A DNA stretch of 64,000 nucleotides from positions 888,501-952,500 of the forward strand of contig OX637395.1 of the NCBI GenBank assembly GCA_951799425.1, given 5' to 3'. The position numbers were made by a program, and so were the translations under genes. Below the pieces are notes generated by a model. That model was not told where the DNA came from. It made no database searches and saw nothing but the letters and a program-made list of their open reading frames with translations. Source of the DNA: Ilex aquifolium. Its lineage: Eukaryota > Streptophyta > Magnoliopsida > Aquifoliales > Aquifoliaceae. Shown here one piece after another: positions 12,660 to 24,739 of this stretch (the stretch's first letter is position 1; each line of letters starts with the position of its first letter).

Positions 12660-13960
12660 TATATATAATAAAATACAATATAATTCAAATCTCAAAAGAT
12701 AAACAAAATGACTTTTGCTATTCGCGATTGAGATATCTTTAAATTTTACTTTAAAATTAATCTGACGGCTAATATTAAAACCCTAAATTTAATAAGAAAA
12801 ATAGGGCCTAAAGGTGTGTTTAGAGTAACTTTTTAAAAGTGTTTTTAGGAATTATTTCTCATAAGTACTTTAAAAAAAAATGTGTTTGGAATCGCTCCAC
12901 CACTACGTCTACCATCATCACCCCCACTGCTCCACCATCATCACCACTACCACCACCACCACCATCGCCGTCGCCGTCGTTGCCGCCACCACCGTCGTCG
13001 TCACCGCCACCACCACCACTATCGCCACCCCTACCACCACCACCACTACCTCCTCCACCGCCCTACCACCACAAACACCACTGCCCCACCACCATCACTA
13101 CCACTATCACCACCACCACTGCCTTACCACCACCCCTTCACCACCACACCCACGATCATCACAACTACCACCACAGCCACTGCCCCACTTGGACCTCCAT
13201 CACAGCCACTGCCCCACCCCACCCTCATTGTCCCACTGTCACCACCACCATCATCGTCACCCACCACTAATTGTTACCATCGTCGTCAACTGCCACCACC
13301 TACCACCATCATATTATTCTTATATTTATTTCCATTACCACAATCATCCCACTACCACCGTCACCCACCGTCAACACCCACCACTACCATTGTTGCCCAC
13401 TGTCACCCATTACCACAACCCACCACCACCTGTCGTCGGCCACCAGTCACTATCACCCACCCCCCACCATACCTACCACCACCACTTATCATCGCCCACC
13501 ACTACAATCACCCACTATCACCTACCCCCACCACACTTACCACCGCCATCATTCGCCACCACTCATCATATTGTCGCCTATAAGCACCCATTGTCGCCCA
13601 CCACCACTATCGTCATCGCCCACCACCACTGCCAACCACCATCACCATTGTCCACCACCTCCCACACCCACCACTACCACCGCCATCACCCACGACTGCC
13701 ACTACCATAATCGACACCCAAAAATCCACCACCACCATCAATGTTGTCACCCACGACTGCCACCACTACCACTGTTGTCGCCACCCACCACAACTATCAC
13801 CGTCTTCTACCATCACCACTGCCGTCCACCACCACTAACACCGCTCACCCCCATTACAATCGGTACTTAAATTTATTTATCACTCATTTATGTTTGTGAT
13901 TTGATTTTGAATGTGAATACAAATATGTTTATTGTTGATAATTTTTTTTTTACTCCATAT
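12660..13960 (+). mobile_element. Helitron-like element with 1-kb CCA/CAC tract
   Basis: The first 220 bp match, in reverse complement, the tail of the element at 36083-36882 (shared words AAATCTCAAAAGATAAA, TTTAAATTTTACTTTAAAATTAAT, CTAATATTAA). About 12,890-13,850 is an almost unbroken CCA/CAC/CCG-type tract, and the last 100 bp match the common 3' terminus. The final CTAG has decayed. The tract is open in all plus frames, giving Pro/His/Thr-only pseudo-proteins that should not be called genes. Confidence 0.6.
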
Positions 13961-14509
13961 ATATATATATGAGTTTTTATATTTGAAAACATTGAAACTA
14001 ACAATGATAGACAATATTTATAGTAAGGGTAATTAGGTAATACAAAAAAAAAAGAATTTGAAATGTGTACTTAATGACAATAATTTGATAAAAAATATGA
14101 TTTCATGGAGTATAAATATGACTGTGATACTTAAATCCAAATAAGTTCTAAAAAAGGTACTTACGACCAAATATCCATTAATTCAATGTCTTTCCTAGGC
14201 CTTGAAGACAGGGCTGCCCATTCCCAGAGGCCCAAAGTTTTAAAAGTTGGAGTCCAACTTGGTCCCAAACTTCCTTTAAGCCCAAATATACTGGGTCTAA
14301 TATTGGGCTAGATGTGTGCCTAAATAGAACACACTATAGCGAAGAGGCCCAAAAATAGAAATAATAGCTCCATGGTGACCATGCATGGAAGACATCCATT
14401 ATGTGCCTACCACTTTGGATAAAGACTTTTGAAAGTGTCCCATATTATTCTGTTAAATCCACGTTTGATGCTGAATCAACTAGGAACTGTATCAATCACG
14501 TTGGCTTGA

Positions 14510-14731
14510 ATACATTAGATACTAACTCAAAGTGGGTGCAGGGACGATCTGTAAATTCAAACGTCTTGAGTTTAAATTTTGACAACTCTTTGAGGTCAAG
14601 TCATGAGGGATTTTTTCTCATAAATACCCTAGTCCCGTCGTAGATGGTTTACCTTTGATCAGACCTAAGAGAGAATTAGTTAAAATACGTGTAAACTGGT
14701 ATGAACACCCATGACCGTTGAAAAAAAAATT
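14510..14731 (+). mobile_element. tRNA-derived SINE, near full length
   Basis: Plus-strand copy of the SINE family. A decayed B-box-like word CTTGAGTTTAAATTTTGA lies at about 14565-14582. It is followed by the body words CATAAATACCCTAGTCC, GATGGTTTACCTTTGATCAGA and TAGTTAAAATACGTGTAAAC, and the copy ends with an A run at about 14720-14729. Confidence 0.6.
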
Positions 14732-15572
14732 AGATACCAATAGCTCGAAATTTAAGTCCGAGTCTTGCAGGAATCGACATGTTTCAATTATCGTGTATGT
14801 TTATGAACAATTGTGTGTAACTCGTATTTACTTAATAATTACAAATGTAATATAATTGAGACGATTCCCAATTATGGACTAAAAAAAAGAGGTAACACCG
14901 TACACACAATACATTATAATATGTGCTATAGTCATATAATCAAAATTATCACCAATGTAAATTTGCTTCCATAATATTCAATAGTGACTATAGTCAAAGA
15001 ATTTTAGCCATTTTCTTTCTAGAGGCCCCTTGCCCTCTATAAAATACATGTTAAACAACATCATAGTTGACCTCAAATTGGCTCTGTAAGTCCACCAGAA
15101 GCCCTTTTCCTGTCTTAAAAGAACTTACTAAAAAAAAAAACTACAAATTTAAACTTATAATTTTAAATTCTTTTTGTTTATCCAAAAGTTCTCATTCCTA
15201 AAATACTTTCAACATAATTTTGCTATTTTATTTGATCGCAAGCAACACTCTAGAATTTCTCTGTGCTTATTTATAGTTCATTTAGTGTTTTAACAAGGAG
15301 TATAATTTGCATTAATTGGAGAAACGTGTTTACTATTAATCATAAATGAGTGTTAACTGAAAACGAACTAGAAATATTATGTCTTACCCATCGATTACAC
15401 GTGGAAAAGCGTAATTAGGAGGAGTGTCTCAATTAAATCTCCCGCGTAAATGAAAACTTCATAAATTAATCTAAAAAATCATTTTATGTAGAACCACACA
15501 ATTAGAAAACGACTTTAAAATCAAGAACCACATGCATAATAAGGCATTTATATACCACAATGCCTTTTATAG
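14732..15572. other. Intergenic, 3' flank of the small gene at 15573
   Basis: AT-rich with no gene seen. Its right end must include the 3' UTR of the minus-strand gene that stops at 15573. Confidence 0.5.
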
Positions 15573-15950
15573 TTAGTTGCCCAAACATTTCCTCCATGAA
15601 CTAATCTTATTACAACTTTTGTAGATCTCATGTTTCACCTTCTTGGGCTTGTCTTCTTTTCCTCCATCCATCTTCCTCTTCCACTTCCACAGAGTCTTCC
15701 CCAATAATTCAGTCAACAAGGACACCACAGAAGACCCTCCGATCTTTCCCGAGACCCCGACGTTCGATGGTGATAGCATCGAAGGGAACACGCCCGATCG
15801 ACCGAGAGATGGTGGTGTCATAAGATGCCTATCAATGTGATTGATAATTGAAGACAGTTCATATGAATCATACAATGGGCTACCACAATCCCATATCTTT
15901 ATTGCTTCATCTTCTTCTCTTCTTTCATCAGATTCTTCTGTTCTTTTCAT
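15573..15950 (-). CDS. Small plant-specific protein with WDCGSPLYDSYEL motif
   Basis: A minus-strand frame ending in TAA at 15573-15575. The first ATG (15948-15950) gives 125 residues. An acidic/basic N-terminal part (EESDERREEDEA) is followed by IWDCGSPLYDSYELSSIINH, then a Pro/Ser/Gly-rich stretch (PSLGRSG), a hydrophobic patch and a Lys-rich tail (WKWKRKMDGGKEDKPKKVKHE). The IWDCGSPLYDSYEL phrase is familiar from uncharacterised plant proteins; I cannot assign a function. The frame stays open upstream to 16061 and reads NGWPHRNCQFVLETLINLSHP, which looks coding but lacks an ATG. Either the real start is in an upstream exon (an AG acceptor-like CTTAG lies at the boundary) or translation begins at the ATG given. 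No transmembrane segment or signal peptide is visible. Confidence 0.65.
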   Translation of the reverse strand: MKRTEESDERREEDEAIKIWDCGSPLYDSYELSSIINHIDRHLMTPPSLGRSGVFPSMLSPSNVGVSGKIGGSSVVSLLTELLGKTLWKWKRKMDGGKEDKPKKVKHEIYKSCNKISSWRKCLGN

Positions 15951-16828
15951 CAGGACAGTGAAGTTTCTCTTGGAGTCTTGAGGATGAGAGAGATTGATGA
16001 GAGTTTCCAACACAAACTGACAGTTTCTATGTGGCCAACCATTCAGATTCTCTCTAAGAGTTCAAAATTTAAGCCGGTCACATGAGTCAGCACATCTATT
16101 TTATTAAATTAGACACCCTTTGTAGGTTAGGAAATGACATAAAATTCTTAATGTACCCTTCATGGAAAGAGTTGAGTCTGTGTTACGTCGTAGGGATAAA
16201 ATTGTCTTTTTATGACAGATGAGTACCCCATGGCCATTAGATTTAAGTCACTTGCCAAATCAGAGTCTGGAGGTTGTTAGAGAAAATGACAGTCCTGCTC
16301 ATTTATTAATTTTTGTTAGTAGTAACCCAAAAAATCAAAAGTGGCCATCAAGTCACCCCATATTTGGAATATCTATGTATCAGGAATTGAAGATTGGGAT
16401 TTTTCTAGGGGCTTCTAAGAAAAAGTCGGTTTTTTCAAAAACACTCCAAACGGTTCCAAGAACTTTTTTATCTCTGACTTTTTTCATTTCACTTTTGAAA
16501 TCTCTTTTTTGCACCCAAACGGGCTAAATATAAAGGCAATGTCCATATACATCGTCGTTCGACTCTCTCACCTTTTTAACCCTAATGCAAAATACACATT
16601 TGGGTGCAGAAAAAGAGTGATAATATACCCCGTTGGTACTCTATGCTTCAATTAAAACAATTTAATTGAGAATTATTATTTACGAAAAAAAATTGTAAGA
16701 GATTTAGATTCGGATAGAGGTAGGATAGTTTTGCAAGTTTCGGATAGCAAAATCATTGATCAAACCCAGAAGATCCGAAATCGTTTCTTTCTTTAATCAG
16801 GGAGACCGACATCGTTCTGATCGTATTA

Positions 16829-17208
16829 GAGCATCTCCAACAGACGCTGTAAATCATCAAAATAGGTATAATTTAGCTAATCAAAACCACTTTTCATGCT
16901 CCAACAGATGCTCTTCATAATAGTTATAATGCATTTTTGCTACAGTGATTCTCTAAATATAGAGAATCACTGTAGCAATATGTAAACATAAATATATATT
17001 ATTTTCTCTCTCTTCCTCTCATTTCTTTCATTCTCTCTCTTTCACTATTCCCAAAAAATATAATACAAAAGAGATGATAAATAATATTTAAAAGGAGTAG
17101 TTAAAAATATAGAGAATCTGTTGGAGTGTGTATTGAAAAAGTGAATAGCTAAAATAGAAAAAGTTGTTTTTTGGGTAGCTAAAATAGCTACTATTGTTGG
17201 AGATGCTC
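16829..17208. mobile_element. Tourist-like (PIF/Harbinger) MITE, 380 bp
   Basis: Terminal inverted repeats GAGCATCTCCAACA and, at the far end, GTTGGAGATGCTC, flanked on both sides by TTA (16826-16828 and 17209-17211). The TTA duplication and this end sequence are typical of plant PIF/Harbinger-derived MITEs. No coding capacity. Confidence 0.85.
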
Positions 17209-17324
17209 TTAGGGAACAACTAGCTTCTTCTTCAATGAATGGTAGTACCCTGGTGGGATGGGTCACTGGGTCTCTATAAATAATGACTGGAGAGACCCAT
17301 TTATTTATGGGCCGGTCTAGGACC

Positions 17325-17875
17325 CAAGACAATTGGGTTTAACAAGCCGTGTCCAAGTACTTCTGCTTTCTGCATCATAATGGGTATTTATGGGCCGGTC
17401 TAGGACCCAAGACTAAATGTATGTCCAAGACCATTGGGTTTAAAAAGCCCAGTCCAAGTACTTCTGCTTTCGGCATCATAATGGGTCTTTACACAACTTT
17501 AATTGACTGAGTACCATCGGGTGTAAAAAGCTGGGTAGTCCAAGAACTTCTCCATCATAATGGTCTCTACACGACTTTGATTGAGCTGTCTACTGAGTAC
17601 CATTGGGTTTAATGAGCCCAGTAGTCCAAGTACTTCTGCATCATAATGGGCCTTTACACGTCTTTAATTGATGTGGCCTACTTAGTACCATTGGGTTTAA
17701 TGAGCCCAGTAGTCCAAGTACTTCTGCATCATAATGGGCCTTTACACGTCTTTAATTGATGTGGCCTACTTAGTACCATTGGGTTTAATGAGCCCAGTAG
17801 TCCAAGTACTTCTGCATCATAATGGGTCTTTACACGACTTTAATTGATGTGGCCTACTTGGTACCATTCGGTAAC
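17325..17875. repeat. Tandem repeat array, 88-bp unit
   Basis: About six units containing CATTGGGTTTAATGAGCCCA, AGTCCAAGTACTTCTGC, ATCATAATGGGCCTTTACAC and TTTAATTGATGTGGCC. The phrase CATTGGGTTT starts at 17601, 17689 and 17777, an exact 88-bp period. The central units are nearly identical, so this part expanded recently; the left units are diverged and partly rearranged. Confidence 0.9.
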
Positions 17876-18184
17876 ATTTTCTAAAAATACTCACTTTTTT
17901 CGTGTGGGATTTACTCTCATAATGTACAGGATAATTATTTATATACGAAATATTATGTATTTACATCACTGTTATAAAATAATAATTATATATGCTTTTA
18001 CTTTATTTTAAAAAAAAAAGTATTTTACCAATGATAGCTAAGCTAATTATGACAAGAGAGGAGGAAGGTAACAAACTAGTACGAATTTGAAGTATTTATT
18101 CCTAATAAATTTATCAAAACAGACCTACAACAGACTGAATAAGAGTTTGAAATGATCAAACAAAGAGTATTTATCTTTCGAGCA

Positions 18185-18358
18185 ATGTTACAAAACTCAA
18201 ATAAAACTCAAAAAATTACAACTCAAATACATATCATCATTTGAATGAGTGGGTCCTACTAATTTTTTCAGTGAAACTCACTTATCTCACACTCATCTAA
18301 AGAACGATATATATTTAAATTTAAATTTTTGGGTTTCATTTGGGTTATGTAGTATTTT
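18185..18358. mobile_element. MITE, 170-bp family, copy 2, in the 3' UTR of the JAR1-like gene
   Basis: Same family as 7791: left end CAATGTTACAAAACTCAAAT, core CAAATACATATCATCATTTG, right end TTTGGGTTATGTAGTATTTTCC. It ends about 14 bp beyond the stop codon of the minus-strand GH3 gene, so it must lie in, or have replaced, the 3' UTR. Confidence 0.7.
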
Positions 18359-18371
18359 CCTAATCTCCAAT

Positions 18372-21300
18372 TCAACCAAAAGCAGTACTAAAGTAGCTCT
18401 TGACAACATTGTTACAAAGTATCTGCAAGACTCTACTATTACTGGCCCCGACACATCGAGGCGTTTTGAACTGGCTAACAGCACCCCCTAATCCTACATA
18501 ATGATCTATAATCTTATGGAAGGTACCTCTCTTCACGACTCGGAGCTCCAGTGCCCCAATGGCTTTGACCTTGCGAGAGCTCACATACCCTACATCAACA
18601 AATGATCCGTCCAAACAATTGCAGCATTGCTTCAAAACTTCCTCACTTGCTTCACCACTCACCTCCCAGAAGATGACATAGTGGCCAGGTTCTGTGGACA
18701 TGTCGACCCGGCTCGTGAAATCGACCACTTCTAGCTTTTCTTCTGCTAAGAGCTTGGCTGCTGCTTCCACAGCTAGCTGTAAATCTCTCTCTGTGTTCTT
18801 GTCAATGTTGATGGTGAGCAGAAGATTTCTCCTGCAAACGAAATGGAGTTCTGGGGTCGAGTTGTGGAAGCCCATTACCTTAACCACATCTCCCAACCTA
18901 TAACGATATAAACCTGAAAAACAATTTAAACTATTTATATCTTAAAATACATGAACATAAAAATAAATATAATTTAGTTGGGTTGGTTCATGTGCGCACA
19001 AACGAGCACCTACCGCAAGAGCAGGAAACTATGACCAATAGAGTCAGACACTTAGTTATATCTGCACGCAAAAATAATGTTATTCTGGTTGAGGCTTTCT
19101 TTCACTTATTAGTAAAAGGAGAGTGGCATGTTCGCGAAGTCCTTGCCTTCTGTACCACCACAAGAACGTTCTTGGGCAGATCCAACTCCTAAACTCTCAA
19201 GTTGAGCAAAATTTGGCTTAAAAAAAGCTAATTGTTCCCTCGTTGTAGTAATAATTGAAATAAGAATCAAACAATCACATTAACTTGGCAACATTTAAGG
19301 TACGTCTTCAAAGATTGGTGAAAAATGAGTAAATTGGATTTAAATACTGGAATGCAAGAAGTTAGAAGTGGATCACATCAAAAACTGCTAGTATAATTGT
19401 ACTATTCATCCCCTGTTAATCAAGGGTTTAGAGAGAAATAGACTAGATATAAACCTAATTTTTGACCTTATTTAGTTCAAGTTCTCAAATTAGAATCTAC
19501 CACCTCGCAATCATTCACCCAACACTTTCACCAATAAAGTTGAAGATGACCCCAGTCAAAAGTACCAAAATGTGTTGCTTTCCTTTTATCTCGCTATCGT
19601 TATTTATTGTCAATAGCTTTAATATTTGACTTCTAAGTAACTAAATGTCGGATTTTTCCTACTTAAAATTTCAAAGAAACCCAAAGGTCAAGTAGTCTAT
19701 TTCATCCAACATTAACAAATAATAGAGATCATAATGGGTCATGATCCCTGACTGAATATCCAGATACGTATATAGTCATCTAAATACATAGATAGTGACA
19801 ATGAATTTCAACTCTTGTGAAGCCATATAATTATATTCTTTAGCGTAATGGGATGCACATGGGACCAAAAATAATATATAGAAGATAGAATCATACTGAT
19901 ATTGCGTAAGTATCGGCATCTGTATGTCTAAAAATATAATCAACTAGATGCAATTATAAAAAATACGGAGACTATATGCTAGGCAGAGTACGAATAGACA
20001 TGGTTAATATGGACCAAACCCTCGAAAATATTTTCATTAACCATGGTGCATTGGTAGGAGACCCTTTAACAGAGACAGTATGCCAAATTTGAACTTAAGG
20101 CAAAAAAATATATTAAATTGAATCTAAAGTGCAATAAAACTGATCTTTTTTCTTACTATTGTGCCACCAAAAGGGGGGAAAATAAAAGATGGCACATGCC
20201 CCTCTTCTAGCCTAGTGTAAAAGGAATCTCATCTGTGGAAAAACTAAAGAGAAACAGATTAAAGATTGAGAGAAACGAGACAGTATGGGAAAGAAGACAG
20301 ACCACAAGGACACAGAGATGGGCTCTCCCTCTTTCCAACACCCACATGCTGAGTATTTAAGGAAAGTTCCTAGCATCCACTAAATGGAAGCCAGTGAGGA
20401 ACAGCCTAGTTTTACTAATCCATTGGTTAACTATCAATTTAAAGGTTAAAAAAAGTGAATTTTCCCAAGTATTGACCATGTTCGTTTTTCATATTTTAAT
20501 TATGAGATGGATAAATCATCTCTCATTGTCATGCTTTTTTGATAAAAAGTGTAAGCAACTTTATAGATTTGCGCTGATGCAGGAAGAGACAATAGTTAAA
20601 AGCATCAATTTTGAGCGGGGATAACGCATGACCGAAATGAATGGCGAAGAAGGACTCATATAGGCGATCACAAATGATTGCGACATAAGACTTGATTTGG
20701 TTTGGTTTTGTTTATCGACTCTAAAATATGCATGCCTGTAATAGTTAAAAACTTTAGTACCTGCAAAATTGGTGACCAATATCTCATACTCTTCGCCAAC
20801 CTTGACTTCAGTCAGACCAACTGGATCGGGCTCCACTGAGAGAAACAGGGACTCATCTTTATTTAGTTTCTGACCCTGACCATTATCCCTCAGAGGAATA
20901 AATTCATAATAACCAATATTAGGAAGCACTGCAAAAGTGGCTAACTCAGGAGGCAAATTTGGGTTGACATTAGCTCCAATCCACCCTTCAGAAGACCCAT
21001 AATCTGCACTCAGCAAGGGTATCTTCCCAGCATAATGCCTTAATTTTTTCAAATAGGGTTCCATTGATCCAGTCATGATTCCATATATATACTTCACATT
21101 GGGAAATAAAGCTGGTATTAAACCATACCAATTACTTAATCCCATGCACTTTTTATGGATCATACTCGCCAATTCAGGGTTTGGCTTTAGCAGCTTCGAC
21201 ATAGCTGTCCGGACGGATGGCACAGTAACTTGGCTGGCTAGGACCCCATCATGGATATCAGTACATAGTTCTTCCCAAACTTGTTCAAAGGTTCGGAAGG

Positions 21301-22904
21301 CCTGGATGATGCTGTGCGCAAATGCAGAGGAAATAACTTCAACTTCATCCCAATAAATAAGTCCACAAAGAAGATGGCAGTATAAGGATTGGTGAAAATC
21401 GGGGCCAAATATCACTTCGTCGGGACTACAACATGGGGTTTGCATTGCCTTCATTGTTTTCTTGTACTCTGAACTACGATACACATTTGTAGTAGCAGTT
21501 CCTGCTGCCAGACCCCCCTTTGTTTTAAACTGCTTGCTACTGTAGATAAAATTCAAGGCTTTGCCATTGCCAATTGGAAATTCTCTGCAGAAGATAGTTC
21601 ATAACATAAGCAGATAACTAACACAGACCATAAATAAAAACAAACACATTAACCGCAAAAATGAAAGCAAAATGAAGTTTTTTAATAATAAGTATAAGGA
21701 CGAAAGGTTGATGGCATTCTTTGTTTGTATCCTTTGGGTTATAAGGCCTGCTTAGCTTTCTATCATTTATCCATTTGGACGGCCATGAAAAGACCCAAAG
21801 AAATTTATAATAATAGAAACATTAATCATCTAGTCTAATTTCCACAGTGAGGATGTATCAAAAGTGAAATGACAATGTTTGTTACTCGCAATATCCTCGT
21901 TAAATAGCACTAGCTCAAAGATTATGGCAGATCATGTTTACCAAGAAATGACCCGAAATTAGATCTTGTTCTATTTGAAATTGTTCCTTTTAATCGTACT
22001 CAAAGATTTTTTCTCGTCTCTCTTTCTTTTCTAAACAAATGGGCATACAGGATACTAACATGAAATTTGGATAAGAAAGAAGGGCATTCTCAGTATTTAG
22101 AAACATAGAGCAAAAAGTTGTTTGATAGAAAGTCGGATACGTTTGATAGTATGAAACCTTTAATCGAATAGGACATTGAAAAGAAAAAAGGAGAGAGAAA
22201 TTCTAGTAGATATAGTAAAGCTGGACATCTGTCCGAATTGACAAATCACAACAACTCTAAACTCTGGGAAATAATTCTCGCAACTCCTCAACCAAACCCC
22301 CCACCCCACCCCAAAAAAGAAGACTCTAGAGCCTAAGGTCAACAGAAAACAAAAGGTCTCTCAAAAGAATATAAAATGACTCTCTGCAATACACAGATGT
22401 ATAGTACCTGTTTCTAAACGCAAAAGATGTCTTAAATATCTGCATTGTGGATTCCGTCAATTCATCATTAAAAGGGACAAACTTGGGCTTTCCCTGAGTA
22501 GTACCAGAACTGCAAAAAGAAAAAGGAACAAAAAAAAAAGAGATCAACACCTTAAACTTACTTAAAAATAATGCAATTTAAAAGGTAGGAGAATCAAAAG
22601 AAAAGTACGTTAATGAGATACACGTTATTTGTTTTCCGGTAAGAATTGGGGAAGCATCACCATCCACAATCCGCTGAATGTATGGTTCCAAATCCTTGTG
22701 ACTAACAAGAGGAACACAAGCCTTGAAACTCATAGTATCCGTTCTTCCGTTAAGACCCCATTTCTGCAAATACTCCGTCTCACCATTTTCTTCCAAAATC
22801 TTCCGAAGGGTCTCTCGTTGAACTATCTCAGCATCCCTCGTCAGAGCCTCAAATTCTTCTATAACTTCGTTGATGTCCAATTTTTCATCCATCTTCTCTA
22901 ACAT
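18372..22904 (-). CDS. JAR1: GH3 family jasmonoyl-amino acid synthetase (JAR1/GH3.11-like)
   Basis: Four coding exons on the minus strand: 22609-22904, 22408-22509, 20761-21584 and 18372-18913. All introns are GT-AG; 1764 nt encode 587 residues, against 575 for Arabidopsis JAR1. The enzyme adenylates jasmonic acid with ATP and couples it to isoleucine, making JA-Ile, the ligand of the COI1-JAZ receptor; it is cytosolic. The three GH3 nucleotide-binding motifs are present: TSGTTQGKPK (99-108), YGSSEGW (328-334) and LYRYRLGDVV (409-418). The first residue of motif I is Thr where JAR1 has Ser. MTGSMEPY (303-310) and the C-terminal NIDKNTERDLQL and FWEVSGE phrases match JAR1-type enzymes more closely than auxin-conjugating GH3s. 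The start is the ATG at 22902-22904; a GTG two codons upstream was ignored. The last intron is 1.85 kb. A CTTGTAG acceptor-like site about 14-20 bp upstream of the ATG suggests a 5' UTR intron. Substrate choice cannot be proven from sequence. Confidence 0.94.
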
Positions 22905-24084
22905 GGTCACTGACCTTCAACAGCTACAAGAATTATCAACAGATTCTAGTAAGTTTCAATTTGAGACTTCAGAAAATACCCCCAAAAATGCAGAAAATTG
23001 AATTATGAACAGAGTTGAAATTAACCAACAAATGACAGATAAAACAATTTGAGCACGCGTAATTTTGCAGTCAACAGAATCAAAACAAAAAATAAAAATG
23101 ACCAAGTTCAATGGCAAAGAAATGGAATCTGTCAAACACTTTCGTCTTTTTATGAAACTTACAGAACGCGAACAGAACTATGGTTCCACCTCAAAAAGTG
23201 ATAAATAAATAGAGAAGAAAAACGAAGTCAACGTTTCAAAGGAACAGCGAAAAGGCAAGAAAAAGTTCACGGAAGATGAGAACCAATTCCTAAAAACAGA
23301 AGTATCCAGTATTTACTCGGTCCCAATTCTAAGTATGAGCACCGCCTCCTCGTTGAATGGAGTCAACTTAGTCAGCCGTTAAAAATCGCTACAAAAGAAA
23401 AAAAAAATTGGAGAAAAGAGTTAATTCATGAAACTTTTTCCTAATAATAATTGTTGCACATAAAATGCAAAAGAAATATAATTTTCAGTCAACAATAAAT
23501 AAAAAAAGGCCACAAATTTCAAATATCAGCCTAACCACAATTGACAATTATGTATTGATTTATATACACTTCTATGTATATTTTTATTTATATAAAAACA
23601 GAAAGGTGAGTAACACGAGAATCAGACCAAAAACCAAAAGTTCTCGAGAAAGATCGAAATTAAGATATTTTCGGAAGAAAAAAAATAATCACTTCACTGA
23701 TCAAAAGACTTGGTAGTTAAGGGTCAAGACATCAAGATGAACAATCTATACAGAAGTTGAAATGATGGATTGAAAACTCTGAATTCAACAGAGAAAATTC
23801 AAATACAAACAGAAGACCTCACATCAAAATTCAATACCAAAAACACCAGTACCAATCAAACCACAGCTCGCAGACACAGAATCCTCTGTTACACCTCCCG
23901 TAAATAGCAAATAGATATAGAAATATAAAGCACAGAGAGATTTCGACGGTTACAAATGGAAGATGTAGTGGCCGGCTCCGGCTCAGTGAAACTTTCCACG
24001 AGGTTGAAAGTGATCTCGATCTGGAAGTCAGTCAGAACAGCAGAGACCGTAAGACTGCGTGCGTTTGTGTGTGTGTGTGTGTGT

Positions 24085-24123
<39 letters not shown>

Positions 24124-24739
24124 TTGTAGAATTCACCACTTCGATACTGGCTTGAGCTCGAACCGTGAGGTACAAATGGAGAATGAGACAAACACTAAGC
24201 TGCTTTCTCTCAATACTATGCATCCATTTTTGCGTGAGACATAGACTTTTAGGAGAGAGAAACAGAGACAGAGAGAGAGAGGAGTTTTTATAATGGTTAT
24301 TGGGAGTTGTCTTCCATCTCCTCGGTTGGAAGGTTTAGGATAGGGAGGGAGTGATCGAAGATTCTTTATGGTTTTTGGATTTATATATAGGCGTTACGAC
24401 GCCGTCCATTGAATGGGCCGTAATATGTTTTACCCAATATACCCATGGTTTGTCTGTGGAATTACGGGGACAAAAAAAATCAGAATCTGGTACTTGGAGA
24501 TTCCATTATTATTATGTTCAAATTCCAATGTTACCTCTCCATCAAATATACCAAAATATGTTGAGACATATTTAAATTTTTATTTTTTTTAATATTAAAA
24601 TTCTGATATTTAATCATTAGTTTGTTTTAATTTCTATAAGAATGAAAATATTTCGATATTTTAATACAAAATATATATATATATATATATTTTGATCCTT
24701 GATCTCAAAATTACTATGTATATGTTCCTGTATGAGACA
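22905..24739 (-). promoter_or_regulatory. 5' UTR/promoter region of the JAR1-like gene with CT/AC microsatellite
   Basis: Non-coding. A compound microsatellite at about 24063-24123 is GTGTGT... then GAGAGA... on the plus strand, so CT-rich then AC-rich on the coding strand. A second GA-rich run lies at about 24256-24280. A leader exon here, spliced to the ATG exon, would explain the acceptor-like CTTGTAG near 22920, but no cDNA is available to prove it. Confidence 0.45.

Noticed and set aside
12839-13870. Overlapping plus-strand frames of 143-276 codons rich in Pro, His, Thr and Ser
   Set aside because: They come from a CCA/CAC tract that is open in all three frames; the same tract recurs in other copies of a Helitron family. 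No start context, splice pattern or conserved domain.
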